DNA of 64,000 bases from Herbidospora galbida (GTDB taxonomy: Bacteria; Actinomycetota; Actinomycetes; Streptosporangiales; Streptosporangiaceae), in NCBI RefSeq assembly GCF_005233835.1, contig NZ_SZQA01000019.1, positions 62,001 through 126,000 of the forward strand, in the 5' to 3' direction. The notes under the pieces were generated by a model that searched no databases, was not told the origin of the DNA, and saw only the letters and a list, made by a program, of their open reading frames with translations. A program made the position numbers and the translations under genes. The first letter of the stretch is position 1, and the number at the start of each line of letters is the position of its first letter. This document shows, one piece after another, positions 44,846 to 53,840 of this stretch.

Positions 44846-45811
44846 ATGGCCGAAAAGCTCTCGCCTGTTCTGCGCGCCCGAATGCGGGCCCGAGAATTGC
44901 TCTCCCGCGCCCTCGTCGTGGTGCCGCCCGGAGTGACGATGAAGACCCGTTCGGGATTCCACTCCTCCTCCGGGCTCTCCCGCACCGTGCTCGGCCAGGT
45001 GGTGAAGGTGCTGCGGCACCGCCCGCTGGGCTTCGTCGAAGACTTCGCCCTGCCGGACAACCCCCGCATCCGGCTGGCCGCCGTCGAGTCGCGGCTGGTG
45101 CGCATCCTGTTCTGGTACGGCGAGCGCGGCTACGAGGGCATGGAGACGGCCTGCTGGCGGGACCTGTGCGCCAAGGCCACCGGCATCCTCGAACTGGGCG
45201 CCAACATCGGCTACTACACCGTCCAGGGCGCGGAGGCGGCCGGCACCACGCCCTACGTCGCGGTGGAGGCCAACCCCGAGGCGGCGGCCATCGTGTCGCG
45301 CAACGCCGACCTCAACGGGCTCGCCCACGTGAAGGTGGTCCAGGCCGCCGTGGTGCCCGACGACGCCCCCGCCACGCTGGAACTGTCGCTGCCCGACCAG
45401 GAGAGCTACGTCGCCCCCACGGGCGCCTACCTGTCGGAGGGCGGCGAGGGCATCAGCAACCGCCCGGCGTCCCGGACGATCACCGTCCCGACGGTGAAGA
45501 TGTCGGACCTGATCGAGGGCGCCGACCTCATCAAGCTCGACATCGAGGGCTACGAGGCCGGCGTGCTGCGCGCGGTCTGGCCGCAGCTGCTGGCCGCCCG
45601 GCCCACGATCGTCGTCGAGGTGCTCCGGAACGTTCCGGCGCTGCGCCAAGTGCTGCGCGACCTGCGCGCGGAGAACTACGAGATCCGCGCCATCGGGCAC
45701 GACGCGCTGCACGTCATCACCGACGCCGAGCTGGCGTCCGAGGAGCCGCTGCCGCGCTACGGCTCCCGGGACGTCATCGTCGTACCGGCCGAGAAGGCCG
45801 GCGCCCTCTAG
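44846..45811 (+). CDS. FkbM-family SAM-dependent methyltransferase
   Basis: A 321-residue protein. GILELGANIGYYTVQGAEAA is the SAM-binding motif I, and VAVEANPEAAAIVSRNADLN and LIKLDIEGYEAGVLR complete the FkbM methyltransferase domain (about 105-290). These enzymes usually O-methylate sugars or polyketides; a sugar of the surface glycan is the probable target. AGAGAAG precedes the ATG. Stop overlaps convergent rmlD by four bases. Confidence 0.88.
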   Translation: MAEKLSPVLRARMRARELLSRALVVVPPGVTMKTRSGFHSSSGLSRTVLGQVVKVLRHRPLGFVEDFALPDNPRIRLAAVESRLVRILFWYGERGYEGMETACWRDLCAKATGILELGANIGYYTVQGAEAAGTTPYVAVEANPEAAAIVSRNADLNGLAHVKVVQAAVVPDDAPATLELSLPDQESYVAPTGAYLSEGGEGISNRPASRTITVPTVKMSDLIEGADLIKLDIEGYEAGVLRAVWPQLLAARPTIVVEVLRNVPALRQVLRDLRAENYEIRAIGHDALHVITDAELASEEPLPRYGSRDVIVVPAEKAGAL

Positions 45812-46620
45812 AGCTCGGGCCAGGCCCGGTGCAGGGCCTCTCGCCAGTCGCGCATCGGCTTGAGGCCCGCCGACGCCCACGCGCCGTGCGCTAAGACGCT
45901 GTTCTTCGGGCGCGGCGCGGGGCGGGGGAACGCCTCCGAGGTGACCGGCCGCACCCTCTCGGGGTCGGCCCCCAGCAGGCGGAAGACCTCCTGGGCCAGG
46001 CCGTGCCACGTGGTGGCGCCGGAGTTGGTGCCGTGGAAGACCCCCCGCGCGCCCGAGTTCACCAGGTCGACGATCTGGCGGGCCAGGTCGTGGGTCCAGG
46101 TGGGCTGGCCGTGCTGGTCGGCGACGACGTTCACGAAGTCATGGGACCGTTCGAGGCGGGTCATCGTGCGCACGAAGCTGGGGCCGTGGGCGCCGTACAG
46201 CCATGCGGTTCTGACGACCGTGCCGTGGTGGGCGAGGACCGCCCGCTCGCCGGCCAGCTTGGTGCGGCCGTAGGCGTTGATCGGGCCGGTCGGGGCGTCT
46301 TCCGGCCAGGGCTCGGCGCCCTCGCCGGAGAAGACGTAGTCGGTGGAGAGGTGGACGAGCTTGCGGCCCGCCGTCTCGGCGAGCCTGACGGGCGCGTTGA
46401 CCTTGAGGGCCGCTTCCTCATGGGTCTCGGCGTCGTCGACCGCGGTCCAGGCGGCGCAGTTCACGACCACGTCGGCCCAGTTCACGGCCTCGTCCACGGC
46501 GGCCTCGTCGGTGATGTCGAGTTCGGCGCGGGAGGGCGCGCGGACGTCGGCGCCGTCGAGGACGCGTACGAGATCAGAGGCGAGCATGCCCCCGCCGCCG
46601 GTGACGAGCCAGCGGGTCAT
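45808..46620 (-). CDS. rmlD: dTDP-4-dehydrorhamnose reductase
   Basis: A 270-residue SDR-type reductase, last step of dTDP-L-rhamnose synthesis. It begins MTRWLVTGGGGMLASDLVRV, has LSTDYVFSGEG and the catalytic YGRTK, all standard for RmlD. ATG overlaps the rmlB stop (ATGA). Confidence 0.94.
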   Translation of the reverse strand: MTRWLVTGGGGMLASDLVRVLDGADVRAPSRAELDITDEAAVDEAVNWADVVVNCAAWTAVDDAETHEEAALKVNAPVRLAETAGRKLVHLSTDYVFSGEGAEPWPEDAPTGPINAYGRTKLAGERAVLAHHGTVVRTAWLYGAHGPSFVRTMTRLERSHDFVNVVADQHGQPTWTHDLARQIVDLVNSGARGVFHGTNSGATTWHGLAQEVFRLLGADPERVRPVTSEAFPRPAPRPKNSVLAHGAWASAGLKPMRDWREALHRAWPEL

Positions 46621-47558
46621 GCCCAGCCTCTCAGCGGCTTCCACCAGGCCGCGTGGTCGCGGTACCAGGCGACCGTGTCGGCCAGGCCCTCGTCGAAGGT
46701 CCAGCGCGGGGCGTAGCCGAGCGCCCGGAGCTTGGCGTCGTCGAGGCTGTAGCGGCGGTCGTGGCCCTTGCGGTCTTCGACGAAGTCGACGCTGTCCCAG
46801 GTCGCGCCGCACGCGGTGAGCAGGTGCTCGGTGAGCTCGCGGTTGGACATCTCGGCCGTGCCGGCGATGTGGTAGACCTCGCCGGGCCGCCCGTGTTCGG
46901 CCACGAGGCGGATGCCCTGGCAGTGGTCGTCGACGTGCACCCAGTCGCGGACGTTTCCGCCGTCGCCGTAGAGCGGCACCCGCCGGCCTTCGAGGAGGTT
47001 GGTCACGAACAGCGGGATGACCTTCTCGGGGTACTGGTAGGGGCCGTAGTTGTTGCCGCAGCGGGTGATCGAGACGTTGAGGCCGTGGGTGACCGCGTAG
47101 GCCCGCGCGATCATGTCGCCGCCGGCCTTGGCCGCCGAGTAGGGCGAGCGCGGGTTCACCGCGGCGCTCTCGTCCCACGAGCCGGTCTCGATGGTGCCGT
47201 AGACCTCGTCGGTGGAGACCTGCACGACCCTGGGGATCCCGGCGTCGAGGCAGGCCTGCATGAGGGTCTGCGCGCCCAGCACGTTGGTGCGCACGAAGTC
47301 GGCCGCGCCGTCGATCGACCGGTCGACGTGGCTCTCGGCGGCGAAGTTCACCACCAGGTCGTGGCCCGGCACGACCTCCGCCAGCAGATCGGGGTCGCAG
47401 ATGTCGCCGTGGACGAACTGGTGGTCGACGCCCTCGATGTTGGCGCGGTTGCCCGCGTAGGTCAGCTTGTCGAGGACGGTGATCTTCGCGTCGGGCAGAG
47501 TGCGCACGAAATGGGAGCCGATGAACCCGGCGCCGCCGGTGACCAGGACACGTGTCAT
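46617..47558 (-). CDS. rmlB: dTDP-glucose 4,6-dehydratase
   Basis: A 313-residue extended SDR. TGGAGFIGSHFVRTL binds NAD, and STDEVYG and the catalytic YSAAK (SPYSAAKAGGDMIARAY) are present. It dehydrates dTDP-glucose to the 4-keto-6-deoxy sugar. Its ATG overlaps the rmlA stop. Confidence 0.95.
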   Translation of the reverse strand: MTRVLVTGGAGFIGSHFVRTLPDAKITVLDKLTYAGNRANIEGVDHQFVHGDICDPDLLAEVVPGHDLVVNFAAESHVDRSIDGAADFVRTNVLGAQTLMQACLDAGIPRVVQVSTDEVYGTIETGSWDESAAVNPRSPYSAAKAGGDMIARAYAVTHGLNVSITRCGNNYGPYQYPEKVIPLFVTNLLEGRRVPLYGDGGNVRDWVHVDDHCQGIRLVAEHGRPGEVYHIAGTAEMSNRELTEHLLTACGATWDSVDFVEDRKGHDRRYSLDDAKLRALGYAPRWTFDEGLADTVAWYRDHAAWWKPLRGWA

Positions 47559-48622
47559 GCGGAGATCTGCACCTTACTGTGGTCGCCGAGCACCAGCCGG
47601 TGGGCCCGGGGCGTGTTGGGAGCCGGAGTGACCTCGACGTCGTGGCCGATCAGCGACGCCTCGACCCGGCGTACCCCGGTGATGGACGAGCGGGCCAGCA
47701 GGATCGAGTATTCGATCTCGCTGTCGGCGATGACGCAGCCGGCCGCCACCGAGGTGAACGGCCCGACGTAGGAGTCGCGGACGAGGGCGCCCGGCCCGAT
47801 GACGACCGGGCCGACGATGCGCGACCCGGTCACGACCGCGCCCTCCTCGACGACCACGCGCCCGATGAGCTCGGAGGCGGCGTCGACCTGGCCGCGCACC
47901 TCCGGCTGCAGCGACTCCAGCACCAGCCGGTTGACCTCCAGCATGTCGGCGACGTTGCCGGTGTCCTTCCAGTAGCCGGAGATGACCGTCGACTCGACGC
48001 GGCGGCCGTCGTCGATGAGCCACTGGATCGCGTCGGTGATCTCCAGTTCGCCGCGCGCCGACGGCTTGAGCTCGGCCACCGCCTCGTGCACGGCGGCGGT
48101 GAACAGGTAGACACCGACCAGCGCGAGGTCGCTCTTGGGGGCCTTCGGCTTCTCCTCCAGCGCGACGACGCGGCCCTGCCCGTCGAGTTCGGCGACGCCG
48201 AACTGCGTCGGGTCGGGGACCTGGGTGAGCATGATCTGCGCGGCCGGACGGTCGTGCCCGAACCTGGCCACCAGCGAGCGGATGCCGCCCACGATGAAGT
48301 TGTCGCCCAGGTACATGACGAAGTCGTCGTCGCCCAGGAAGTCACGTGCGATCTTCACCGCGTGCGCGAGCCCGAGGGGCGCCTGCTGCCGCAGGTAGGT
48401 GACGTTGAGGCCGAGCCGCGAGCCGTCGCCGACCGCCGCCTCGATCTCGGCCTGGGTGTCGCCCACGACGATGCCGACCTCGCGGATCCCCGCGTCGGCG
48501 ATGGCCTCAAGGCCGTAGAAGAGCACCGGCTTGTTCGCCACCGGTACGAGCTGCTTGGCCGACGTGTGCGTGATGGGCCGCAGGCGGGTGCCCGAGCCTC
48601 CCGCCAGAACCAGGGCCTTCAT
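47555..48622 (-). CDS. rmlA: Glucose-1-phosphate thymidylyltransferase, long form
   Basis: A 355-residue nucleotidyltransferase. MKALVLAGGSGTRLRPITHT and VMYLGDNFI are substrate-binding motifs. Beyond the usual about 290 residues it has a left-handed beta-helix extension (VVIGPGALVRDSYVGPFTSV), the long RmlA/StrD type common in actinobacteria. It supplies dTDP-glucose to rmlB, D and the distant rmlC. Confidence 0.93.
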   Translation of the reverse strand: MKALVLAGGSGTRLRPITHTSAKQLVPVANKPVLFYGLEAIADAGIREVGIVVGDTQAEIEAAVGDGSRLGLNVTYLRQQAPLGLAHAVKIARDFLGDDDFVMYLGDNFIVGGIRSLVARFGHDRPAAQIMLTQVPDPTQFGVAELDGQGRVVALEEKPKAPKSDLALVGVYLFTAAVHEAVAELKPSARGELEITDAIQWLIDDGRRVESTVISGYWKDTGNVADMLEVNRLVLESLQPEVRGQVDAASELIGRVVVEEGAVVTGSRIVGPVVIGPGALVRDSYVGPFTSVAAGCVIADSEIEYSILLARSSITGVRRVEASLIGHDVEVTPAPNTPRAHRLVLGDHSKVQISA

Positions 48623-48626
48623 GTCT

Positions 48627-50072
48627 TCAGTACGCTCCCCGTCCGCCGAACACGGCCGACCACGTCTTCCAGAGAATGAGCACGTCAAGGGTGAGCGACC
48701 AGTTCTCGACGTAGCGCAGGTCGAGCCGCACGGACTCCTCCCACGTCAGGTCGGACCGTCCGCTGACCTGCCACAGGCCCGTCATGCCGGGCTTCACCAG
48801 CAGCCGCCGCCGGACGTCGTCGCCGTACTGGGCGACCTCCTCGGGCAGCGGCGGGCGTGGTCCCACGAGGGACATCTCTCCTTTGATGACGTTGATGAGC
48901 TGGGTGAGCTCGTCGATGGAGTAGCGCCGGAGCCACGTTCCGAGGGGGGTGATCCTTGGATCGTTCCTGAGCTTGAAGAGCACCCCGTTGCCGTCGTCGC
49001 CGAACGTTCGAAGCGTGATCTTGCGGTGTTCGGCGTCGGCCGTCATCGTGCGGAACTTGTAGACGGTGAAGACCTCGCCGTCCTTGCCGACGCGGGCCTG
49101 CCGGAACAGCGCGGGCCCCGGGCTGCTGACCCTGATCGCCGCCGCGATGACGAGCATGAACGGCAGCAGCATCAGCAGGACCATGCTCGCCACCACCCGG
49201 TCGAACACGCTCTTCACGGCCTGCCGCATGCCCCTGATGTCGGGGTGTTCGACGTGCAGCAGCGCGAGCCCGGCGACCGGCCGGATGTTGATGCGCGGCC
49301 CCGCGACCTCCATGAGCGCCGTGGCGACGAGCAGCTCGGTGCCGCGTTCCTCCAGCTGCCAGGCCAGCCGCCGCAGCGCGTGGCCGTCGAGTTCGGGGCA
49401 GGCGAGCACGGCCACGCTGTCGGCCTGCGAGGCCACGACCACTTCCGGGACGTTCCCGAAGTCGCCCAGCACCGGGAAGCCGTCGACCTGCGAGGGCAGC
49501 TGCCCCGCCTGGTCGGGCGGCACGCACGCGGCCACGATCCGCATGCCGTGGTGGCGTTCCCGGGAGAACTGCGCGTGCAGGTCGAGCACCGAGGTCCAGT
49601 GCCCGACCACGACCACCCGCCGCAGGCACTCGCCGTTGCGGCGGCGGCGGTGCAGCCGCTTGCGCAGGGCGTAATGGACGCCGAGCGTGAGCAGCGCGCA
49701 GATCGGGATGCCGGCCATGACATAGGAGCGCGCGATCGACGTCTGGGTGACGTACGCGCTGATCGCGACGACCGACGCGAGGATCGCCGCGGAGTGGATG
49801 ATCTTTCGGTATTCGTCGGCGCCGTCACCGATGTGACGGCGGTCGTACCCCCCGACGAGCGCCACGGTGAGCGGCCAGCCGGTGGCGATGGCCAGCCCGA
49901 GAGGCACCTCGACGGGATGGGCGATCCCGAGCGCGAACCGCGCCAGCAGGACCCCCTGGATCGCCGCGGCGCCACTCAGGGCGTCCATGGCGACAGCGGC
50001 GCGGATGTAGCGCCGTGACCAGCCGGGATCGTTGACCCCGGAGCGAACCACCTCTTCAAGAGCAACATCCAT
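48627..50072 (-). CDS. Polyprenyl-phosphate sugar-1-phosphate transferase (initiating glycosyltransferase)
   Basis: A 481-residue protein. About four N-terminal helices and a Rossmann-like middle (VVVVGHWTSVLDLHAQF) lead to a C-terminal bacterial sugar transferase domain: FRQARVGKDGEVFTVYKFRT, GTWLRRYSIDELTQLINVIK, EMSLVGPRPPLPEE and KPGMTGLWQVSGRSD. It transfers the first sugar phosphate to undecaprenyl phosphate and so begins glycan assembly. The start is set at ATG 50072 with a GGGGGAAAGG site about 12 bases upstream; a GTG at 50096 is possible. Confidence 0.93.
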   Translation of the reverse strand: MDVALEEVVRSGVNDPGWSRRYIRAAVAMDALSGAAAIQGVLLARFALGIAHPVEVPLGLAIATGWPLTVALVGGYDRRHIGDGADEYRKIIHSAAILASVVAISAYVTQTSIARSYVMAGIPICALLTLGVHYALRKRLHRRRRNGECLRRVVVVGHWTSVLDLHAQFSRERHHGMRIVAACVPPDQAGQLPSQVDGFPVLGDFGNVPEVVVASQADSVAVLACPELDGHALRRLAWQLEERGTELLVATALMEVAGPRINIRPVAGLALLHVEHPDIRGMRQAVKSVFDRVVASMVLLMLLPFMLVIAAAIRVSSPGPALFRQARVGKDGEVFTVYKFRTMTADAEHRKITLRTFGDDGNGVLFKLRNDPRITPLGTWLRRYSIDELTQLINVIKGEMSLVGPRPPLPEEVAQYGDDVRRRLLVKPGMTGLWQVSGRSDLTWEESVRLDLRYVENWSLTLDVLILWKTWSAVFGGRGAY

Positions 50073-50344
50073 GTCGCAGATGCGCCTTTCCCCCACACTT
50101 GTTACCTGACGGACGCCCCACCTGTACCGTTGGTTTACCTAGATCACTGACTGATCTTGTTGACCTTGAAGTCTGTGAACGATGGAACGATCGTAAGATC
50201 GCCGCAACTTAGAGGGAAAGTTCATCTGAATGTCCACATAAGGCCATTTATACTTCAGGCGCGGCTCTGGACAGCTGCGCGCGTACACGCTTCGACCTGG
50301 ATTTTCTCGGCATCCCCGCAGCTCTCCACCCGGAGCGACCTGAC
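50073..50344. promoter_or_regulatory. Divergent intergenic region between the initiating transferase and LCP genes
   Basis: An AT-richer gap of 272 bases holding promoters for both directions. A TATACT hexamer at 50249-50254 is a possible -10 for the LCP gene, though the transcript would then have a leader of nearly 90 bases. The inverted repeat GATCACTGACTGATC (about 50141-50155) is a possible regulator site. Confidence 0.4.
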
Positions 50345-51358
50345 GTGACCCAAATCACAGACGAGCCAGTACCGAAAAAGCGTTCTACACGCAGACGTAA
50401 CATTTTCATTGTTTCCTTACTGGTTTTGTCACTTCCGCTGGCCGCCCTGTTCACGATCGCGATGGAGCGGCAGTACACCTACGACCGCAACATCACCCGC
50501 ATCGACGACGTCTTCCCGGCCGAGCCGGAACGTCCCGCCAAGCCCGTGGGCGAGGCCCAGAACTGGCTGCTCATCGGCTCGGACAGCCGTCCGGGCGAGA
50601 AGGGCTTCAACCGCGCCGACTCGATCATGCTGGTGCACCTGCCCGCCGACCGGGCCCGCGTGTTCTTCGTCGGCATCCCGCGCGACTCGTATGTGCCGAT
50701 CCCCGGTCACGGCAGTGACAAGATCAATTCCGCGTACGCGTACGGCGGCCCCAAACTCCTCATCTCGACCGTGGAGAAGCTGACGGGGGTGCGCGTCGAC
50801 CATTTCGCCGCACTCGACTTCAAGGGTTTCGTCGCCATGAGCAAGGCCATCGGCGGGGTGGAGGTCGAGGTCTCGCGGGAGACGTACGACTCGGCCAACA
50901 AGATCACCTGGCCGCAGGGAACGGTGCATCTGGAGGGCGAGAAGGCCTTGCTGTTCGTCCGCCAGCGCTACGGCCTGCCGGGCGGCGACTTCGACCGCAT
51001 CAAACGCCAGCAGGCGTTCCTGCGCGCGGTCGCCGACAAACTCATCAACGGCGGCGTGCTGACCGACCCGTTCGCCCTCAACGACTTCCTCGGCGCCCTG
51101 ACCACGTCGATCAGCGTCGACTCGGGCGTCTCCATCGGCACCCTGCGCGACCTGGCGATCGAACTGCGCAACATCCGCGGCGGCAGCCTGGTGGCCTCGA
51201 CCGTGCCGCTGGCCGGGACCGACACGGTCAAGGGCGCGAGCATCGTCCGCCTCGACGAGAAGGCCGCGAAGATCATGTACGCCGCCATCAGAGACGACAA
51301 GCTGGAGCAGTACTTCGACGACCACGGAGGGACGTCGAACACCAAGCAGGTCAACTGA
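50345..51358 (+). CDS. LytR-CpsA-Psr (LCP) family glycopolymer transferase
   Basis: A 337-residue type II membrane protein with a helix at about 20-42. The LCP domain shows NWLLIGSDSRPGE, RADSIMLVHL, VFFVGIPRDSYVPIPG and KINSAYAYGG, including the conserved Arg and Asp residues that bind polyprenyl pyrophosphate. LCP proteins ligate lipid-linked glycopolymers to peptidoglycan. Being divergent from the initiating transferase, it suggests that the locus product is wall-attached. GTG start with GGAG nine bases upstream. Confidence 0.92.
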   Translation: MTQITDEPVPKKRSTRRRNIFIVSLLVLSLPLAALFTIAMERQYTYDRNITRIDDVFPAEPERPAKPVGEAQNWLLIGSDSRPGEKGFNRADSIMLVHLPADRARVFFVGIPRDSYVPIPGHGSDKINSAYAYGGPKLLISTVEKLTGVRVDHFAALDFKGFVAMSKAIGGVEVEVSRETYDSANKITWPQGTVHLEGEKALLFVRQRYGLPGGDFDRIKRQQAFLRAVADKLINGGVLTDPFALNDFLGALTTSISVDSGVSIGTLRDLAIELRNIRGGSLVASTVPLAGTDTVKGASIVRLDEKAAKIMYAAIRDDKLEQYFDDHGGTSNTKQVN

Positions 51359-52253
51359 GGTAGACGCTCCGGTGCGCCGCCACGAACTGCTCGACGGTCT
51401 GCGCCGGCTGCCGGGTGACGCGGAAGACGTCGTCGGTGGCGCGGTCGTAGCGGTTCTCGCGGTGCAGCCTGGCCATCGTCGCGACGTGCTGCTGGGTGTG
51501 CGCCGGCAGACCCGTCTTCGGCAGCACCTCGGCGACCCACCGGTCGAGCGGGACGTCGCGGTAGGTGACCGACCGGTCGAGCGCCTTGGCGAACTCCTCG
51601 GCCACGCCGTGCATGTCGAGGGTGTGCGGACCGGTCAGCTGGTAGACCTCGCCGACGTGCGGCGAGGGATCGCGCAGGATCATCGCGACCACGCGGGCGA
51701 CGTCGTCGCTCGCGATGGGCGAGGTCCGGCCGGACCCGAACGGCAGCGCGATGGTGCCGTTCTCGCGGATCGACCGCGCGGCCAGCGTGGTGAACAGCGG
51801 ATTGTCGAGGAACACGGTCGGCCTGACGTGGGTCACCGGCAGGCCCGACCAGTCGAAGACCCGCTCGGCCAGGTAGTGCAGGCGCTGCTGGTCGGACTCG
51901 GCGGTGCTGGTCGCGGTCATCTGCGACACCGTCATTTGCGACAGGTCGACCAGCCCGTCGAGCACCCGCATGTCCTTGGCCACCGAGGCCACGACGGCGG
52001 CGGCCAGAAGATGGTCGGGCGAGACGGCCATCCCGAAGTACATCCGCGAGACGCCGTCGAGCGCCGCGGCGACGGTGTCTGGCTTGGTCAGATCGCCGAT
52101 CACGACCTCGACACCGAGGGCCCGCAGGTCTTCGGCCCGCTGGTCGTTGCGGCGGACCATGGCCCGAACGGGCACGTCCATGCGGTGCAACCGCTCCAGG
52201 ACCTTCCGCCCCAGCCCCCGGGACCCCGGGACGAGAACCAGCTTTCCGGCCAC
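51351..52253 (-). CDS. NmrA-like NAD(P)-binding protein
   Basis: A 300-residue atypical SDR. KLVLVPGSRGLGRKVLERLH is the nucleotide-binding loop, and the C-terminus has ASDDVARVVAMILRDPSPHV and YQLTGP typical of NmrA/SDR-a5 proteins. GTG 52253 is chosen because AGGGGG lies eight bases upstream; a TTG at 52259 is too close to it. Stop overlaps the LCP gene by eight bases. Likely a redox-sensing or reductase protein, substrate unknown. Confidence 0.82.
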   Translation of the reverse strand: MAGKLVLVPGSRGLGRKVLERLHRMDVPVRAMVRRNDQRAEDLRALGVEVVIGDLTKPDTVAAALDGVSRMYFGMAVSPDHLLAAAVVASVAKDMRVLDGLVDLSQMTVSQMTATSTAESDQQRLHYLAERVFDWSGLPVTHVRPTVFLDNPLFTTLAARSIRENGTIALPFGSGRTSPIASDDVARVVAMILRDPSPHVGEVYQLTGPHTLDMHGVAEEFAKALDRSVTYRDVPLDRWVAEVLPKTGLPAHTQQHVATMARLHRENRYDRATDDVFRVTRQPAQTVEQFVAAHRSVYLS

Positions 52254-52293
52254 CGCCAACCCCCTATGTCACTCTCTGTGATCATACGGAGCC

Positions 52294-53358
52294 TCAGGGA
52301 GCTGCGTAGACGCCGCCCTCCGACAGGACGTGGATGATCGCGGGGTAGATCGCCGGGTTCCACGACGAGCCGTCGAGGCGTTCCCGGTAGGCGCGCAGGG
52401 CCGTCTCCAGCAGGAACAGCCAGGCCACCAGCGGGCGGGCCTCCATTGGGACGCCCAGTTCGCCCAGCAGCCGGACCGCCGCGTCACCCGCGGCCGACGA
52501 CGCCTCGTGCAGCGACGCGCCCCGGGCGGTCAGGGCCTCGTGGAAGTGCCAGTGGAGGATGTCGAAGCCCAGGGGCACGTCGGGGGCGCTGAGGCCCCAG
52601 CCGTCCAGGCGCGGCCTGCCGCCCGTCCACAGGACGTTCTCCGGGACCAGGTCGCCGTGCCAGCGGCCGAAGGTCAGGGCCACGTCGCCGTAGCAGCGTT
52701 CCAGGCGTTCGGCCAGGCGGTCGGCGACGGCGGCCAGGCGGGGGGCCTCGCGGAGGGCGGCGATCTCGGCGCGCAGGCGCTTCCAGTACGCCGCCTCGCA
52801 CAGGATGACCCGGCTGCGGGGGCCGCTGAAGGCGACTTCCCTGATGATCTGGGGGGACGGGGCGGGATCGCCCTGGCGGTGAGGGCGGCCGGTCCACGAG
52901 GTCACGGTCACGGGGTGGCCCTGCCACTCCGACTCGGCCAGCAGGCGGGGGGCCAGCCGGTGGCCGTCGAGGGCCGACACGGTCACGGCCTCGTTCACGG
53001 CCAGGACGCTCGTCGCGGTGTTCCAGCCGACCGTCGCGCGGGCGACGGCGCGGCCCCGGGCGTGCAGCCACACATAGGGGCGCTCGGGGCGCAGGGAGAA
53101 CGTGGCCCGCAGGGGGCCGCGGCCCAGGAGGCCGGTGAGCCAGGAGACGAGCAGGTTCTCGCCTGGGTCGGCGTCGGCGCGGAGGCTGACGACCACCGGG
53201 TGGAGGGCGAACACGCCGCGTGGACGGAGCTGACCGCCGGTGTAGGAGTAGCGTTCGGCCTCGCGGTAGCCCGGTGGGATCTCTCCCGTGGTCACGCGGA
53301 CGACGTCGCCGGACGGTTCCCAGACGCGCGCGATGAGACTGCGCAGATCGGCGTTCAT
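52294..53358 (-). CDS. APH-fold phosphotransferase-like protein with unusual N-terminal region
   Basis: A 354-residue protein. RWHGDLVPENVLWTGGRPRL is an aminoglycoside-phosphotransferase-type catalytic loop, followed by LDGWGLSAPDVPLGFDILHW as the metal-binding segment. The first about 190 residues do not look like a standard ATP lobe (YSYTGGQLRPRG, LLVSWLTGLLGRGPLRATFS). The substrate is unknown and antibiotic resistance should not be assumed. It stands 40 bases upstream of the NmrA-like gene on the same strand. Confidence 0.62.
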   Translation of the reverse strand: MNADLRSLIARVWEPSGDVVRVTTGEIPPGYREAERYSYTGGQLRPRGVFALHPVVVSLRADADPGENLLVSWLTGLLGRGPLRATFSLRPERPYVWLHARGRAVARATVGWNTATSVLAVNEAVTVSALDGHRLAPRLLAESEWQGHPVTVTSWTGRPHRQGDPAPSPQIIREVAFSGPRSRVILCEAAYWKRLRAEIAALREAPRLAAVADRLAERLERCYGDVALTFGRWHGDLVPENVLWTGGRPRLDGWGLSAPDVPLGFDILHWHFHEALTARGASLHEASSAAGDAAVRLLGELGVPMEARPLVAWLFLLETALRAYRERLDGSSWNPAIYPAIIHVLSEGGVYAAP

Positions 53359-53429
53359 GCTCTGAATCCAAACCCAGGTGACAACAGACGCTCTTTGTCA
53401 CTCTATGTCGGATTCAGGGGTGATCTTGG

Positions 53430-53771
53430 CTAGTCGTATTCCAAATCTGGGAGCGGATGTGGCGGATCGGGGCTGCGCCAGACCACGACGAAGCCGTCGT
53501 CGGCGTTCTCGACGGCCCACGACAGACGGTCGAGATCGAAGTCGGGGAGATAGCGGAGGCGGGCCAGGAACGTCGCGTCGGTGGCCGACCGGGGCACCAC
53601 GCAGTTGTCGCCGGCGCGGTCTTCCAGGACGATGAGCACGTCGGACTCGGTGACGCCGCCGACCCTGACCTCTATGACGTCCTCCCACGCCAGCGCCTCG
53701 ACGGAGCCGTCGGCGTAGTGGCGGGTCACGCCTTCTTCGGTGACGTACACGTAGGTATCCGGCACGTGCAT
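53430..53771 (-). CDS. Small hypothetical protein
   Basis: A 113-residue acidic soluble protein beginning MHVPDTYVYVTEEGVTRHYA, with WEDVIEVRV and a DxD-rich end. It has no membrane segment and no recognised domain. The short beta-strand pattern resembles PH-like small proteins. CACAAT ending seven bases before the ATG at 53771 may be the -10 of a leaderless start; an in-frame TTG at 53807 is an alternative. Confidence 0.6.
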   Translation of the reverse strand: MHVPDTYVYVTEEGVTRHYADGSVEALAWEDVIEVRVGGVTESDVLIVLEDRAGDNCVVPRSATDATFLARLRYLPDFDLDRLSWAVENADDGFVVVWRSPDPPHPLPDLEYD

Positions 53772-53840
53772 GGGCGCGATTGTGTCGGGCTTTGAGTGGT
53801 CCGGCAAGATGGCCCGTTCTCGCGGTCGCCCACGTCTTGC

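Noticed and set aside
52294-53358. Aminoglycoside resistance gene
   Set aside because: Only the catalytic loop matches the APH fold. The N-terminal half is atypical and there is no resistance context.
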